Shown: positions 7,997-15,657 of the stretch, in pieces | Layout of the letters: every line of letters starts with the position of its first letter | Numbering within the stretch: the stretch's first letter is position 1 | From: Pedobacter steynii | Lineage (GTDB): Bacteria > Bacteroidota > Bacteroidia > Sphingobacteriales > Sphingobacteriaceae | DNA length: 64,000 nt | NCBI RefSeq assembly: GCF_900103665.1 | Contig: NZ_FNGY01000004.1 | Coordinates: 434,001-498,000 of the forward strand | Reading direction: 5' to 3' | Program-made: the position numbers and the translations under genes | The notes under the pieces: generated by a model | What the model was told of the DNA's origin: nothing | The model's database searches: none | What the model saw: only the letters and a program-made list of their open reading frames with translations

Positions 7997-9652
7997 CTAG
8001 GTTACCCTTAAAGCATTAGCATAAGCAGCTGCAGGAGCCGATTCAGGAAAATAAACCTTTAACCCGGCAGTATTTCGTTCAAACTTTAACTTTTGTCCGG
8101 TTGCGACAAATTCCACCTTGTTGATTTGTTCCGGATAGTAAATGCTGCCTTCTTTGAGGCTGGTAATCAACACCTGACCAGAAGCAGGCCAGCCCATTAC
8201 GGTAGCAAAAAGCTGCTCAGCCTTAACCGCAAAGCGAATATCCGCTTCCGTGAAAGGTTTTCCTTTTCCTTCATTAAAACCCTGTGCGCTTAACTTCGCA
8301 GCCCCCTCCTGAGCTGGTCCTTCCCCAAATATTTTCCAGGGACGGGTACCATAAATGCTGTCACCGTTTGCCTTCATCCATACCCCAATATCTTCTACAA
8401 CTTTACGTTCAAGTTCGTCAATTGTTCCATCTCCTCTCACTGGAATATTCAGCATCAGATTGCCATTTTTGCTCACCACATCGACTAAAGTATGAATCAC
8501 GGTTTTGGCTGTTTTATACCCTTTTCTGGTATAAATGCTTCGGTCATAATGCCAATCTCCTATGCAGGTATCTGTTTGCCAGGGAAGTGGTTCAATAGCG
8601 TTGCTCTGGCCCCGTTCAATGTCCCAAATCATTGCTTTACGTTGGTTTTCATCTAAGATTTTTCCGGTGATGACTGCATTTAGCTTACCTGTTTCTTTTA
8701 TGCTTTTGTTGTAAAGGTGTGCGGCGATGCGAAGCCCGGCATCGCTAACCGGCCACATCGGAAACTGGGAGTCATCAAAATACACCATATCCGGATTGTA
8801 GCTGTTGATCAGGTCGATTGTCCTGTTGTAGAATTTTTCGATATAAGCTTTGGTTGGCGGGTTAACACCATTTCCCCAATGCCATTGCTTGTGGATTGCT
8901 CCATTGTCCAGGCTGTTTTCGCTTAGCGGATGGTTTTGAGCATAAAGTTCCTGCGGGTCTAAACCCGACCACCATTTACCCCTTCCCTCGGCCTTCGTCA
9001 ATTTGCCATCATAACTTACTCCTGCATATTTTCCGCTTAGGTCGGAACGTTGGGCTGTTTCATACCAGCTCCAGGCATGGGCAGCATGTACGCTAACCCC
9101 AAAGAAGAGATCGTTCTTTTTTGCAGCTGCTGCCCAACCAGCTATAAGGTCTTTTTTAGGCCCCATTTTTAAAGAATTCCAATTTTTTTGATATTTACTA
9201 TCATAAAGATCGAGATTGTCATGATGGTTCGCCAGCGCCATAAAATACCGGGCACCAGCGTTTTTATATAAAGAAACCAATTCTTCCGGATCCCAGTTTT
9301 CGGCTTTCCAGCTGTGAATTACATCTTTAAATCCGAAGTCGGATGGATGTCCGTATTTTTCAAGATGGAATTTGTATTTATGACTGCCCTCAATGTACAT
9401 TTCCCTCGCATACCAGTCGCCTGCTTCAGGTTGGCACTGAGGCCCCCAGTGTGCCCACATACCAAATTTAGCATCCCTAAACCAATCTGGTGTCTGGTAA
9501 GACTGGAGTGACTCCCAGGTAGGGCTAAAGGGACCTGATAAGACTTTTTCTGAAATTTCAGGAAATTCATGAGCCAGTGCTGCAAAATTTTTAGACATCA
9601 ACAGACCAGGTATACCAATAGCAATGCTTTGAAGCAGTTTTCTTCTGTTCAT
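7997..9652 (-). CDS. Secreted alpha-L-fucosidase, GH29
   Basis: Retaining exo-glycosidase that removes terminal alpha-L-fucose from glycans. The 551-residue protein starts with a twin-arginine-like export signal (NRRKLLQSIAIGIPGL), followed by the GH29 opening 'DWFRDAKFGMWAHWGPQC' at about residues 55-72. The nucleophile region 'DMVYFDDSQF' places the likely catalytic Asp at residue 293 (294 adjacent). The block 'VVSKNGNLMLNIPVRGDG' is another GH29 hallmark. Length fits a GH29 catalytic domain with a short beta-sandwich at the C-terminus. The general acid is not conserved enough across GH29 for me to assign. An AraC regulator gene follows on the same strand. Fucose is a decoration of arabinogalactan-proteins and xyloglucan; which one is used here is unknown. 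Confidence 0.93.
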   Translation of the reverse strand: MNRRKLLQSIAIGIPGLLMSKNFAALAHEFPEISEKVLSGPFSPTWESLQSYQTPDWFRDAKFGMWAHWGPQCQPEAGDWYAREMYIEGSHKYKFHLEKYGHPSDFGFKDVIHSWKAENWDPEELVSLYKNAGARYFMALANHHDNLDLYDSKYQKNWNSLKMGPKKDLIAGWAAAAKKNDLFFGVSVHAAHAWSWYETAQRSDLSGKYAGVSYDGKLTKAEGRGKWWSGLDPQELYAQNHPLSENSLDNGAIHKQWHWGNGVNPPTKAYIEKFYNRTIDLINSYNPDMVYFDDSQFPMWPVSDAGLRIAAHLYNKSIKETGKLNAVITGKILDENQRKAMIWDIERGQSNAIEPLPWQTDTCIGDWHYDRSIYTRKGYKTAKTVIHTLVDVVSKNGNLMLNIPVRGDGTIDELERKVVEDIGVWMKANGDSIYGTRPWKIFGEGPAQEGAAKLSAQGFNEGKGKPFTEADIRFAVKAEQLFATVMGWPASGQVLITSLKEGSIYYPEQINKVEFVATGQKLKFERNTAGLKVYFPESAPAAAYANALRVT

Positions 9653-9682
9653 CTTTTAAATCATTTGGTTAGCTTATCGCGT

Positions 9683-9694
9683 TAGCGTAGCTAC
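9683..9694. promoter_or_regulatory. TAGCGTAGCTAC element upstream of the fucosidase gene
   Basis: The 12-mer TAGCGTAGCTAC, containing the palindrome GTAGCTAC, lies 31 bp upstream of the GH29 start. The same 12-mer on the opposite strand lies 29 bp upstream of the AHSA1 gene (10839-10850). A shared operator is possible; chance cannot be excluded. Confidence 0.25.
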
Positions 9695-9721
9695 AAATTT
9701 ATCATAAGGCAGAGGTTATCC

Positions 9722-9750
9722 TTTGTATAAAATTGACTCTTTTGTATACA
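9722..9750. promoter_or_regulatory. Repeated TTTGTATA with palindrome, candidate AraC operator
   Basis: TTTGTATA occurs at 9722-9729 and 9741-9748, 19 bp apart, and the second copy belongs to the palindrome TTTGTATACAAA. The site lies 70-100 bp upstream of the GH29 gene. It could serve the AraC regulator encoded downstream of that gene. Confidence 0.35.
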
Positions 9751-9842
9751 AATCCGACTATTGGTAAGTTCTGATCTATTCATCAATTACTGGGCTATAG
9801 GATTTGATAAATCTGGTATAGTAAAGCCCTGTCTATTGGAGA

Positions 9843-9850
9843 TAGCTTTG
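9843..9850 (+). promoter_or_regulatory. -7 promoter element of the doxX-like gene
   Basis: TAGCTTTG matches the Bacteroidota primary-sigma -7 consensus TAnnTTTG exactly and lies 17 bp before the ATG at 9868. No clear -33 element was found at the expected distance. Confidence 0.5.
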
Positions 9851-9867
9851 TCTTAAATATTTAAATT

Positions 9868-10311
9868 ATGGAAGACTCATTTAAAATCCCGCAGCTACTT
9901 TTAAGATGCGCATTGGGGATCACATTTCTAACCCCTGTTTTAGACAGATTAGGTATCCTCGGCCCTGCCGGCACCGGAAACATCGAATGGGGCAACTGGG
10001 AAAACTTTATCAACTATACGGCTACGTTGATGCCTTATCTAGACAGGTCTGTAACCAATGTAATGGGTGGGATCGCTACCGCTTCAGAACTCATCATCGC
10101 TGTAGGTCTGATCATTGGTTTTAAAACGAAATATGTCGCGATAGGAAGCTGCCTGCTTACCTTCACTTTTATTCTGTTTATGGCAACATCTGTCGGCATA
10201 CAAAAGCCCATAAATTTCGGCGTGTTTACTGCTTCTGCAGCGAGTCTGTTGCTTTCTTATGTTCCTAAATACAAATGGAGCATAGATGAAATCAATCGAA
10301 AAGCGGCTTAA
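9868..10311 (+). CDS. DoxX-like small membrane protein
   Basis: Integral membrane protein of 147 residues with four predicted transmembrane segments (about 8-28, 60-82, 88-106 and 112-130), the size and layout of the DoxX/DoxD-like family. The central 'GGIATASELIIAVGLIIGFKTK' segment is typical. These proteins are often annotated as possible quinone- or redox-linked membrane proteins, but the biochemical role is poorly defined. It is a single-gene unit: a promoter element lies just upstream and a bidirectional hairpin terminator directly follows, facing the convergent AHSA1 gene. Confidence 0.8.
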   Translation: MEDSFKIPQLLLRCALGITFLTPVLDRLGILGPAGTGNIEWGNWENFINYTATLMPYLDRSVTNVMGGIATASELIIAVGLIIGFKTKYVAIGSCLLTFTFILFMATSVGIQKPINFGVFTASAASLLLSYVPKYKWSIDEINRKAA

Positions 10312-10318
10312 ACAAAAA

Positions 10319-10343
10319 CTCCCTGAATTTCATTTTCAGGGAG
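10319..10343. terminator. Bidirectional terminator between doxX-like and AHSA1 genes
   Basis: Perfect 9-bp stem CTCCCTGAA/TTCAGGGAG with a seven-base loop, preceded by an A-rich run and followed by CTTT, between two convergent genes. Confidence 0.8.
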
Positions 10344-10357
10344 CTTTAACAAGGAGT

Positions 10358-10810
10358 TTATCCGGCATCTGGTATTTCAGGTTCTACCAGTTTAATCAGT
10401 TTTTCCAGAGATTCCTGCCAGCCCAGGTAACACATTTCAGCTGGTATCATAGCTGGTATTCCTTCCTGCAGTACTTTTAATTCCGTACCTACCAATGTCT
10501 TTTGAAGCGAAATGGTAGTCGTCATTACACCTGGCAAATTTGGGTCATCAAAGACGTCTGTGTATTTAAGAAACTCATTGGCTTTGATTTCTAAATATTC
10601 CCCGCCAAATGAATGGCCATTGCCGGTTGTAAAATTCTGAAAAGTCATTTTAAAAGTACCTCCTACTTTAACGTTCATTTCCTGTACGGTACAAAGATAG
10701 CCGTAAGGTGGTAACCACGAAGCGATCGCTGTACTTTCGGTGAAGGCCCGGTACACCTTTTCCGGACTGGCCTTGATAATTCTGTGCAATGAAACTTTAT
10801 TGTCTGACAT
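10358..10810 (-). CDS. AHSA1/SRPBCC-domain protein
   Basis: Small cytoplasmic protein of 150 residues with the START/SRPBCC fold named after the C-terminal domain of Aha1. The N-terminal 'IKASPEKVYRAFTESTAIASW' block and the central 'VGGTFKMTFQNF' strand are characteristic, and the C-terminal helix includes 'GWQESLEKLIKLVEPEI'. Such proteins have a hydrophobic cavity and usually no assigned ligand. It reads convergent to the DoxX-like gene with a shared terminator. The start at 10810 (MSDNKVSLH) begins directly at the domain. Confidence 0.88.
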   Translation of the reverse strand: MSDNKVSLHRIIKASPEKVYRAFTESTAIASWLPPYGYLCTVQEMNVKVGGTFKMTFQNFTTGNGHSFGGEYLEIKANEFLKYTDVFDDPNLPGVMTTTISLQKTLVGTELKVLQEGIPAMIPAEMCYLGWQESLEKLIKLVEPEIPDAG

Positions 10811-10838
10811 AAGCTTGTTTTTTTAGTTTTTGATTGTG

Positions 10839-10850
10839 GTAGCTACGCTA
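10839..10850. promoter_or_regulatory. TAGCGTAGCTAC element upstream of the AHSA1 gene
   Basis: The minus strand reads TAGCGTAGCTAC, inside the inverted repeat GGTAGC-TAC-GCTACC (10838-10852), just upstream of the AHSA1 start. It is the counterpart of the copy at 9683-9694. Confidence 0.25.
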
Positions 10851-10947
10851 CCTTTGCTTTAATAAAGATCCTGGTTAAAATAGAAATTAAAAGGGGGCTA
10901 ATGCGACAATTTAGAGGTCATTTGCGACAGCACACGGATAGACAATT

Positions 10948-11508
10948 TTATTTTTTTATCGTCAGCGTTCCAAATTGCCCCGGATAGTCTGCGATTAACC
11001 CAAATTCATCCACCAACAGTTCAGCAGAAAACTTGCTGGTCAGGTTTTCATACTTAAACCTTCCCAAACCAAGCGGGGTATACACTTGCTCCACGACCTC
11101 AAAATCAAATTCAGGAATACGGATATAAATTACTTTAAATCTCCTTTGCATCCCATTGCTGATCTTCTGAATCGCTATGGAATTGGTAAAAGGAGTAACA
11201 GAAATATCCAGTTCCTGACATCCGGCGAGCGCGGTTAACTCCATGCCAAACCTGTTGTACCATAGATCATCCGCACCTCGGTTGATTTTCAGACTTAACC
11301 AGGGTCGGTCTACCTCTTCAATAGTCACCTGCAGTATCCGCCAGTTAAGATCCGTGTGTACCTTGTAACGGATATTAAAATCACTTCCGTGAATGAGTCC
11401 GCCCCCAATAAAACCATAGTCGTGCTGCTGTAGGGTAAATACTTCCAGGGATTGTTTTCCTTTCCATACCCTGAAAAGGTTAAGCGTGCTGAGAACAGGA
11501 ATTTCCAT
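10948..11508 (-). CDS. Putative glycolipid-binding protein (PF06475-like)
   Basis: The 186-residue protein matches the layout of the putative glycolipid-binding family: an early 'GGGLIHGSDFNIRYKVHTDLNWR' region, the central 'SLKINRGADDLWYNR', the 'YIRIPEFDFEVVEQVYTPL' stretch, and the C-terminal 'FSAELLVDEFGLIADYPGQF'. The biochemical role of the family is not established. No signal peptide is visible, so it is probably cytoplasmic. It is monocistronic, with no close same-strand neighbour. Assignment rests on remembered family motifs. Confidence 0.7.
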   Translation of the reverse strand: MEIPVLSTLNLFRVWKGKQSLEVFTLQQHDYGFIGGGLIHGSDFNIRYKVHTDLNWRILQVTIEEVDRPWLSLKINRGADDLWYNRFGMELTALAGCQELDISVTPFTNSIAIQKISNGMQRRFKVIYIRIPEFDFEVVEQVYTPLGLGRFKYENLTSKFSAELLVDEFGLIADYPGQFGTLTIKK

Positions 11509-11680
11509 AGTTTAGAGGTTACGCCTAATAACATCTGGCAATGATTTTTGTTTAAAATAAATAACAAAAGCATAAACAAATAAAATATTAATGACACCGA
11601 TTTGTTCCTTGTGTATTAATTAGATATGCAAGCAATCCATTTCTGGACGTTAATAATTTAAGACAGAAAAGGTAAACACA

Positions 11681-11722
11681 TCTGTATCCTAAAATAAACT
11701 GGTTTCTGTATCTGTATCTAAA
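11681..11722. promoter_or_regulatory. Repeated TCTGTATC boxes, candidate operator of the MocR regulator
   Basis: TCTGTATCCTAAA (11681-11693) recurs as TCTGTATCTAAA (11711-11722), 30 bp apart, and the second copy is preceded by another TCTGTA (11705-11710). The boxes end 13 bp upstream of the -7 element of the operon containing a MocR-type regulator. Autoregulation by direct-repeat binding is common in that regulator class. Confidence 0.4.
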
Positions 11723-11735
11723 TGTTATTCCTGCC

Positions 11736-11743
11736 TAATTTTG
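11736..11743 (+). promoter_or_regulatory. -7 promoter element TAATTTTG
   Basis: Exact match to TAnnTTTG. Transcription would begin near 11750, which places the ATG at 11722 outside the message and selects the ATG at 11761 as start of the next gene. Confidence 0.55.
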
Positions 11744-11760
11744 TAATCAAATACCAGGTT

Positions 11761-12138
11761 ATGAAAGCGCAAAATCATAGAAGTACAAATTTAGAATTTC
11801 GAAAAGTGTACCTATCCGACATGAGATCGGTCATCAATCTATATCAATCACCTCAGGGTAAAGCCATAAAACTAACAGCAGATTTTGGTCTTCCTTTAAG
11901 TATCGTCAGCGAAGACCATAAAGTAATCGGTTTCGCCTTTGCCAGCATCAATGAACTGGATGAGGTGGTCTTAAATTCCCGCGGGGTACAACAACCTGAC
12001 CCCTCAAATATTGGGGATGAGCTGATAGCAGAGGCAAAAAGAACACTTTATGCTACATTTGGCGACTTACAGGACGACAATACCAAATTAAAGAAATCTA
12101 TACATAAATTAGTTGACTGGCTGAATACCTGTCAATAA
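11761..12138 (+). CDS. Small protein of unknown function, possibly GNAT-like
   Basis: I do not recognise this 125-residue protein with confidence. It has no signal peptide or membrane segment. The start of the chain ('LEFRKVYLSDMRSVINLYQS') and the middle ('SEDHKVIGFAFASINELDEV') look like the first strands of an acetyltransferase (GNAT) fold, but the acetyl-CoA loop (Q/RxxGxG/A) is not visible, so an active enzyme is doubtful. The C-terminal third is helical and charged. It ends 7 bp before a MocR/GntR regulator and is probably translationally linked to it. The start was chosen from the promoter at 11736-11743; an upstream ATG at 11722 would add 13 residues. Confidence 0.6.
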   Translation: MKAQNHRSTNLEFRKVYLSDMRSVINLYQSPQGKAIKLTADFGLPLSIVSEDHKVIGFAFASINELDEVVLNSRGVQQPDPSNIGDELIAEAKRTLYATFGDLQDDNTKLKKSIHKLVDWLNTCQ

Positions 12139-12145
12139 AATTGAT

Positions 12146-13561
12146 ATGAAAAAGGAATCCTTATACCTTAAAATTGCGAAAGTAATGGAGGAGCAGATTG
12201 CCAGCAAAACGTTAAAGCTCGGGGATAAGCTTCCATCCATCCGAACGGTACAAAAGCTGTACAATGTAAGCCTGACTACCGTTAAGCAGGCCTATCTGGA
12301 ACTGGAAAGTAAATCGCTTATTGAACCCAGGGCCAAATCGGGATATTTTGTGAGCAAGGCCTCGATGAGAAAATTCCCGCTTCCCTCCGTTACAGCACTA
12401 AAAACCTCCGCGCAGACAAAGGATCCCGAAGACTTAATCAGCAAGGTTTTCAATACCCTGACCAATGATCAGATTACCCAATTTTCGCTGGGTGTCCCGG
12501 ACAAAAGTTTATTACCCATCGCAAAACTGAACAAGGGCGTGATTAGTGTCGTACAGCGGTTGGCTGATGGTGGGACCAGTTACGAACCTGTACAGGGTAA
12601 CCTGAACCTCAGAAGGTCGATCGCCAAATGGTCTTATGTATTGGAAGGTACGCTTACTGAAGACGACATCGTCACGACCTCCGGTGCAATGAATGCTATT
12701 TTTAACTGCCTGATGGCCGTGACGAAGCCTGGTGATACGGTGGCTATAGAAAGCCCGGTTTATTTTGGGATCCTGCAAATCATAAAATCATTGGGATTAA
12801 AAGCGATCGAAATCCCTACACATCCCATCACAGGTGTGGATTTAGAGGCCATAAAAAAAGTACTGCCCCGATTAAATGCCTGTTGCTTTATCAGCAATTT
12901 CAGCAACCCATTAGGTTGTATGATGCCCGAGGAACACAAAAAAGAACTCGTAAGAATGTTGACTGAATACGATATCCCTTTGATTGAAGACGATTTGTAT
13001 GGCAACCTTTTCTTTGGGGCGACAAGGCCCAAACCATGTAAAGCTTTTGATGAAGCCGGAATCGTGATGTGGTGCGGATCAGTGTCCAAAACACTGGCAC
13101 CAGGGTATCGGGTTGGCTGGGTTGCTCCTGGAAAATATAAAGAGAAAATCATCAGGCAAAAGTTATTACAAACGATTTCAACCCCTACTTTATATCAGGA
13201 AGTGATTGCAGATTTTCTGGAACACGGCAGGTATGACCACCATTTGCGGACCATCAGAAGTAAGCTCTATACCAATTGTCTGAAATACCAGGGGGCAATA
13301 GAAGCGTATTTCCCTCATAACACCAAAATCTCTCAGCCTCAGGGTGGTTTTATGTTATGGCTGGAACTGGATCAGAAAATTGATACTGCCGAATTGTATG
13401 ATCGGGCATTACAGCAAAATATAAGTTACGCACCTGGCAGGGTGTTCAGTCAATACAACCAATACAACAATTGTATGCGACTGAATTTCGCCCTGGGATG
13501 GAACACGAAACTGGAAAATGACCTTAAACGCCTGGGTAAGATTGTTAAAGCAGCGATCTAA
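12146..13561 (+). CDS. MocR-type GntR/aminotransferase-like transcriptional regulator
   Basis: Transcription factor of 471 residues. It joins an N-terminal GntR winged helix (about 5-75, 'LPSIRTVQKLYNVSLTTVKQ') to a fold-type I PLP-dependent aminotransferase-like domain (about 110-470). PLP-site features are present: 'SNFSNPLG' (about 251-258), the Asp of 'IPLIEDDLYGNL', and 'GSVSKTLAPGYRVGW' with the Schiff-base lysine at residue 315. Members usually sense PLP or an amino compound and regulate vitamin B6 or amino acid genes. No vitamin B6 gene is visible nearby, so the target is open; the upstream repeat cluster at 11681-11722 suggests autoregulation. Confidence 0.93.
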   Translation: MKKESLYLKIAKVMEEQIASKTLKLGDKLPSIRTVQKLYNVSLTTVKQAYLELESKSLIEPRAKSGYFVSKASMRKFPLPSVTALKTSAQTKDPEDLISKVFNTLTNDQITQFSLGVPDKSLLPIAKLNKGVISVVQRLADGGTSYEPVQGNLNLRRSIAKWSYVLEGTLTEDDIVTTSGAMNAIFNCLMAVTKPGDTVAIESPVYFGILQIIKSLGLKAIEIPTHPITGVDLEAIKKVLPRLNACCFISNFSNPLGCMMPEEHKKELVRMLTEYDIPLIEDDLYGNLFFGATRPKPCKAFDEAGIVMWCGSVSKTLAPGYRVGWVAPGKYKEKIIRQKLLQTISTPTLYQEVIADFLEHGRYDHHLRTIRSKLYTNCLKYQGAIEAYFPHNTKISQPQGGFMLWLELDQKIDTAELYDRALQQNISYAPGRVFSQYNQYNNCMRLNFALGWNTKLENDLKRLGKIVKAAI

Positions 13562-13572
13562 GTGCTATAGGA

Positions 13573-13608
13573 GAAAGAGAGAATTTCCAAAATGAAATTC
13601 TCTCTTTC
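13573..13608. terminator. Bidirectional terminator between mocR-like and FAD oxidoreductase genes
   Basis: A perfect 15-bp stem (GAAAGAGAGAATTTC at 13573-13587 with its complement at 13594-13608) encloses a six-base loop, between two convergent genes. Confidence 0.85.
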
Positions 13609-13615
13609 AACAGCT

Positions 13616-15622
13616 TTACCGCTTATCCAGGGGCACAAATAGTACGGCATCCGCAACAACACGCCCGGTTTTGTCTTTTCCTGATAGCTGAACATACGCC
13701 CCTTTTCCTGCCGCCAACGTATATTGGCCTAAACTGATCCACTCGCCTGAGGTTTGTCCCAACACTTTAACCTCTTCATCAGCAATGAAAATCTCTTTCG
13801 TTCTTTTGCCATCATAGACGGTTACATTCGTCGACGCTCCGGCATTCTTTTGCTTGGGGTAATAGGTGTAAATCTCATACTTCCCGCCTTTAATAACCTC
13901 CGGCCGGTAGCTTATGCTATTTTCCTGTCCTCCGGTTTCGCTAAGATAATAATCAGGTCCATAACCACCCTGGTGCTGAAGGGTCCAGTCGCCTTTCTTT
14001 TCCACTGTTAAAGTATCATTATTATCCACCAGAATTTCCGGAGTACTTCCATCCATCAAAGGATCGTTTTTAAGCCGGGCTTGTACTGCTGCAACATCTA
14101 CCTCCTGTACGGTTTTTTTACCGTCTATGGCTTGTACAGCGGCAACCGCAGCAGATTGTCCAAGTACCATAAAAACAGGCTCCATACGAATAGAGCCATA
14201 AGCGATGTGACTCGCAGAAAGACAGACCGGCACCAAAAGATTGCTCAGTTCATTTGCTTTCGGAACAATTGCCCGGTAAGAAATAGGGTAAGGCCCAAAG
14301 CCCCCCTCCTCGACATTTCCTTCATTTTTCACCATTCCATTGATGACCAGCCTGTCGCAGTTATGCGAATCCATGGTATAGGCCGCCATGCCAACCCCAT
14401 CCGTAACCCTCGCCCTCCCCTGACAATGATCCTGGGTCATCACCAGGCTACCAACCATCCTACGGGCCTCCCTTATATAGAGCTGATGAGACCAGTTCCC
14501 GTTGTCCGTGTATTCGTCTTTAGGGTATCCCCATTGGCCAATTTCAAGCCTGATATGCTCCGCAACACGCGGATCGTTTCCAACAAAATAGAGCAGGCCT
14601 TTTGTATAATCGACATGGGCTTTCCAGATCTCTGCTCTTTTGTGATAGTCTGCATCCGGATACGCCCAGTTCATTCCAATCATATCTGTTGAAAAACCAT
14701 TTCTGTTGTTGATGTCTGTTTTTCCATTGGGCATCCCACTCCATATAAAACCATCCTGTAAGGACTTCCATGGTCTTTTTTCCATTTGCCTGAGCAGCAG
14801 TTCATATTTTTCAGGCTGATAGTTTTCCGGCTTTGTGATCGGTACCAGGTTCTGTTTGTTATTGGTTAAACATATGCGAAAGTTGTAAGCCTGGACCTTT
14901 TTATCACCAGTACCGTCTTTCTCCAATACACCTGGCTGAATCCCCCATACCAGTCCGCTTGAAGGGTCACCGGGAGTTTTGTAAGGGTCTATTCCATCTG
15001 GAAACTGATGGCCTTTCATCAGCTGCACGCCATTGAACGTTTCCTGATATACATCATTTGCCTCCCTGCCTACCGTGTAAGATACGCCAGCCTTTGCCAT
15101 CAGGTCTCCTTCATAAGAACAGTCAATAAACATTTTCGCTTTAACCTGATTTCCTGGCCCTGTTTTGGTTGAGCCCTCCAGCGTTATTCCGGTGATCAGC
15201 TTTCCCTCCCTGCTTACCGCAGTTAAACGGTTTTCATACAGAACCTCAACTTTGGCCCTTTTAATATAATCAAGAAACAGGTTTTCGGCAACATGAGGTT
15301 CAAAGATCCACTGCTCAAATTTGCCATAGTGCAGGCCAATTCTCCTGTAAAAATCGAGCGCCAAACCACTGATTGCGTACTTGTTCCCGATATCAGTGAG
15401 CCCTAAGCCACCAGAGCTCATCCCTCCCAGATTCTTTCCGGGTTCAATCAGCAGGACAGACTTGCCCAGTCGTGCAGCGGTATACGCAGCAATTACTCCC
15501 GATGAGGTGCCTCCGTAAATGCAAATATCGTAGTTCTGACGTCGGGGTTGACGGGCATTTAAAGGTGTTAACCAGAGCATAGCGATTAAAAGCAGCAGCA
15601 TATTTAAAAGAAAACGTTTCAT
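13616..15622 (-). CDS. Secreted FAD-dependent oxidoreductase with golvesin-type C-terminal domain
   Basis: Predicted exported flavoenzyme, last gene of the SusCD locus. The start at 15622 (MKRFLLN) gives 668 residues and puts a signal peptide at 1-25; an in-frame ATG seven codons upstream is less likely. The FAD_oxidored (PF12831-like) core begins with 'YDICIYGGTSSGVIAAYTAARLG', a dinucleotide-binding beta-alpha-beta variant, then 'LLIEPGKNLGGMSSGG'. The last 125 residues resemble the golvesin/xanthan-lyase C-terminal beta-sandwich ('GEWISLGQYTLAAGKGAYVQL' followed by 'RVVADAVLFVP'). Such oxidoreductases are frequent in Bacteroidota polysaccharide loci, but their substrates are mostly unknown. 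The gene follows susD by 35 bp and is probably co-transcribed with it. No glycoside hydrolase is encoded in this operon. Confidence 0.88.
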   Translation of the reverse strand: MKRFLLNMLLLLIAMLWLTPLNARQPRRQNYDICIYGGTSSGVIAAYTAARLGKSVLLIEPGKNLGGMSSGGLGLTDIGNKYAISGLALDFYRRIGLHYGKFEQWIFEPHVAENLFLDYIKRAKVEVLYENRLTAVSREGKLITGITLEGSTKTGPGNQVKAKMFIDCSYEGDLMAKAGVSYTVGREANDVYQETFNGVQLMKGHQFPDGIDPYKTPGDPSSGLVWGIQPGVLEKDGTGDKKVQAYNFRICLTNNKQNLVPITKPENYQPEKYELLLRQMEKRPWKSLQDGFIWSGMPNGKTDINNRNGFSTDMIGMNWAYPDADYHKRAEIWKAHVDYTKGLLYFVGNDPRVAEHIRLEIGQWGYPKDEYTDNGNWSHQLYIREARRMVGSLVMTQDHCQGRARVTDGVGMAAYTMDSHNCDRLVINGMVKNEGNVEEGGFGPYPISYRAIVPKANELSNLLVPVCLSASHIAYGSIRMEPVFMVLGQSAAVAAVQAIDGKKTVQEVDVAAVQARLKNDPLMDGSTPEILVDNNDTLTVEKKGDWTLQHQGGYGPDYYLSETGGQENSISYRPEVIKGGKYEIYTYYPKQKNAGASTNVTVYDGKRTKEIFIADEEVKVLGQTSGEWISLGQYTLAAGKGAYVQLSGKDKTGRVVADAVLFVPLDKR

Positions 15623-15657
15623 AATTGATAAGTATATGGTCAAATAAAACCGATGAA

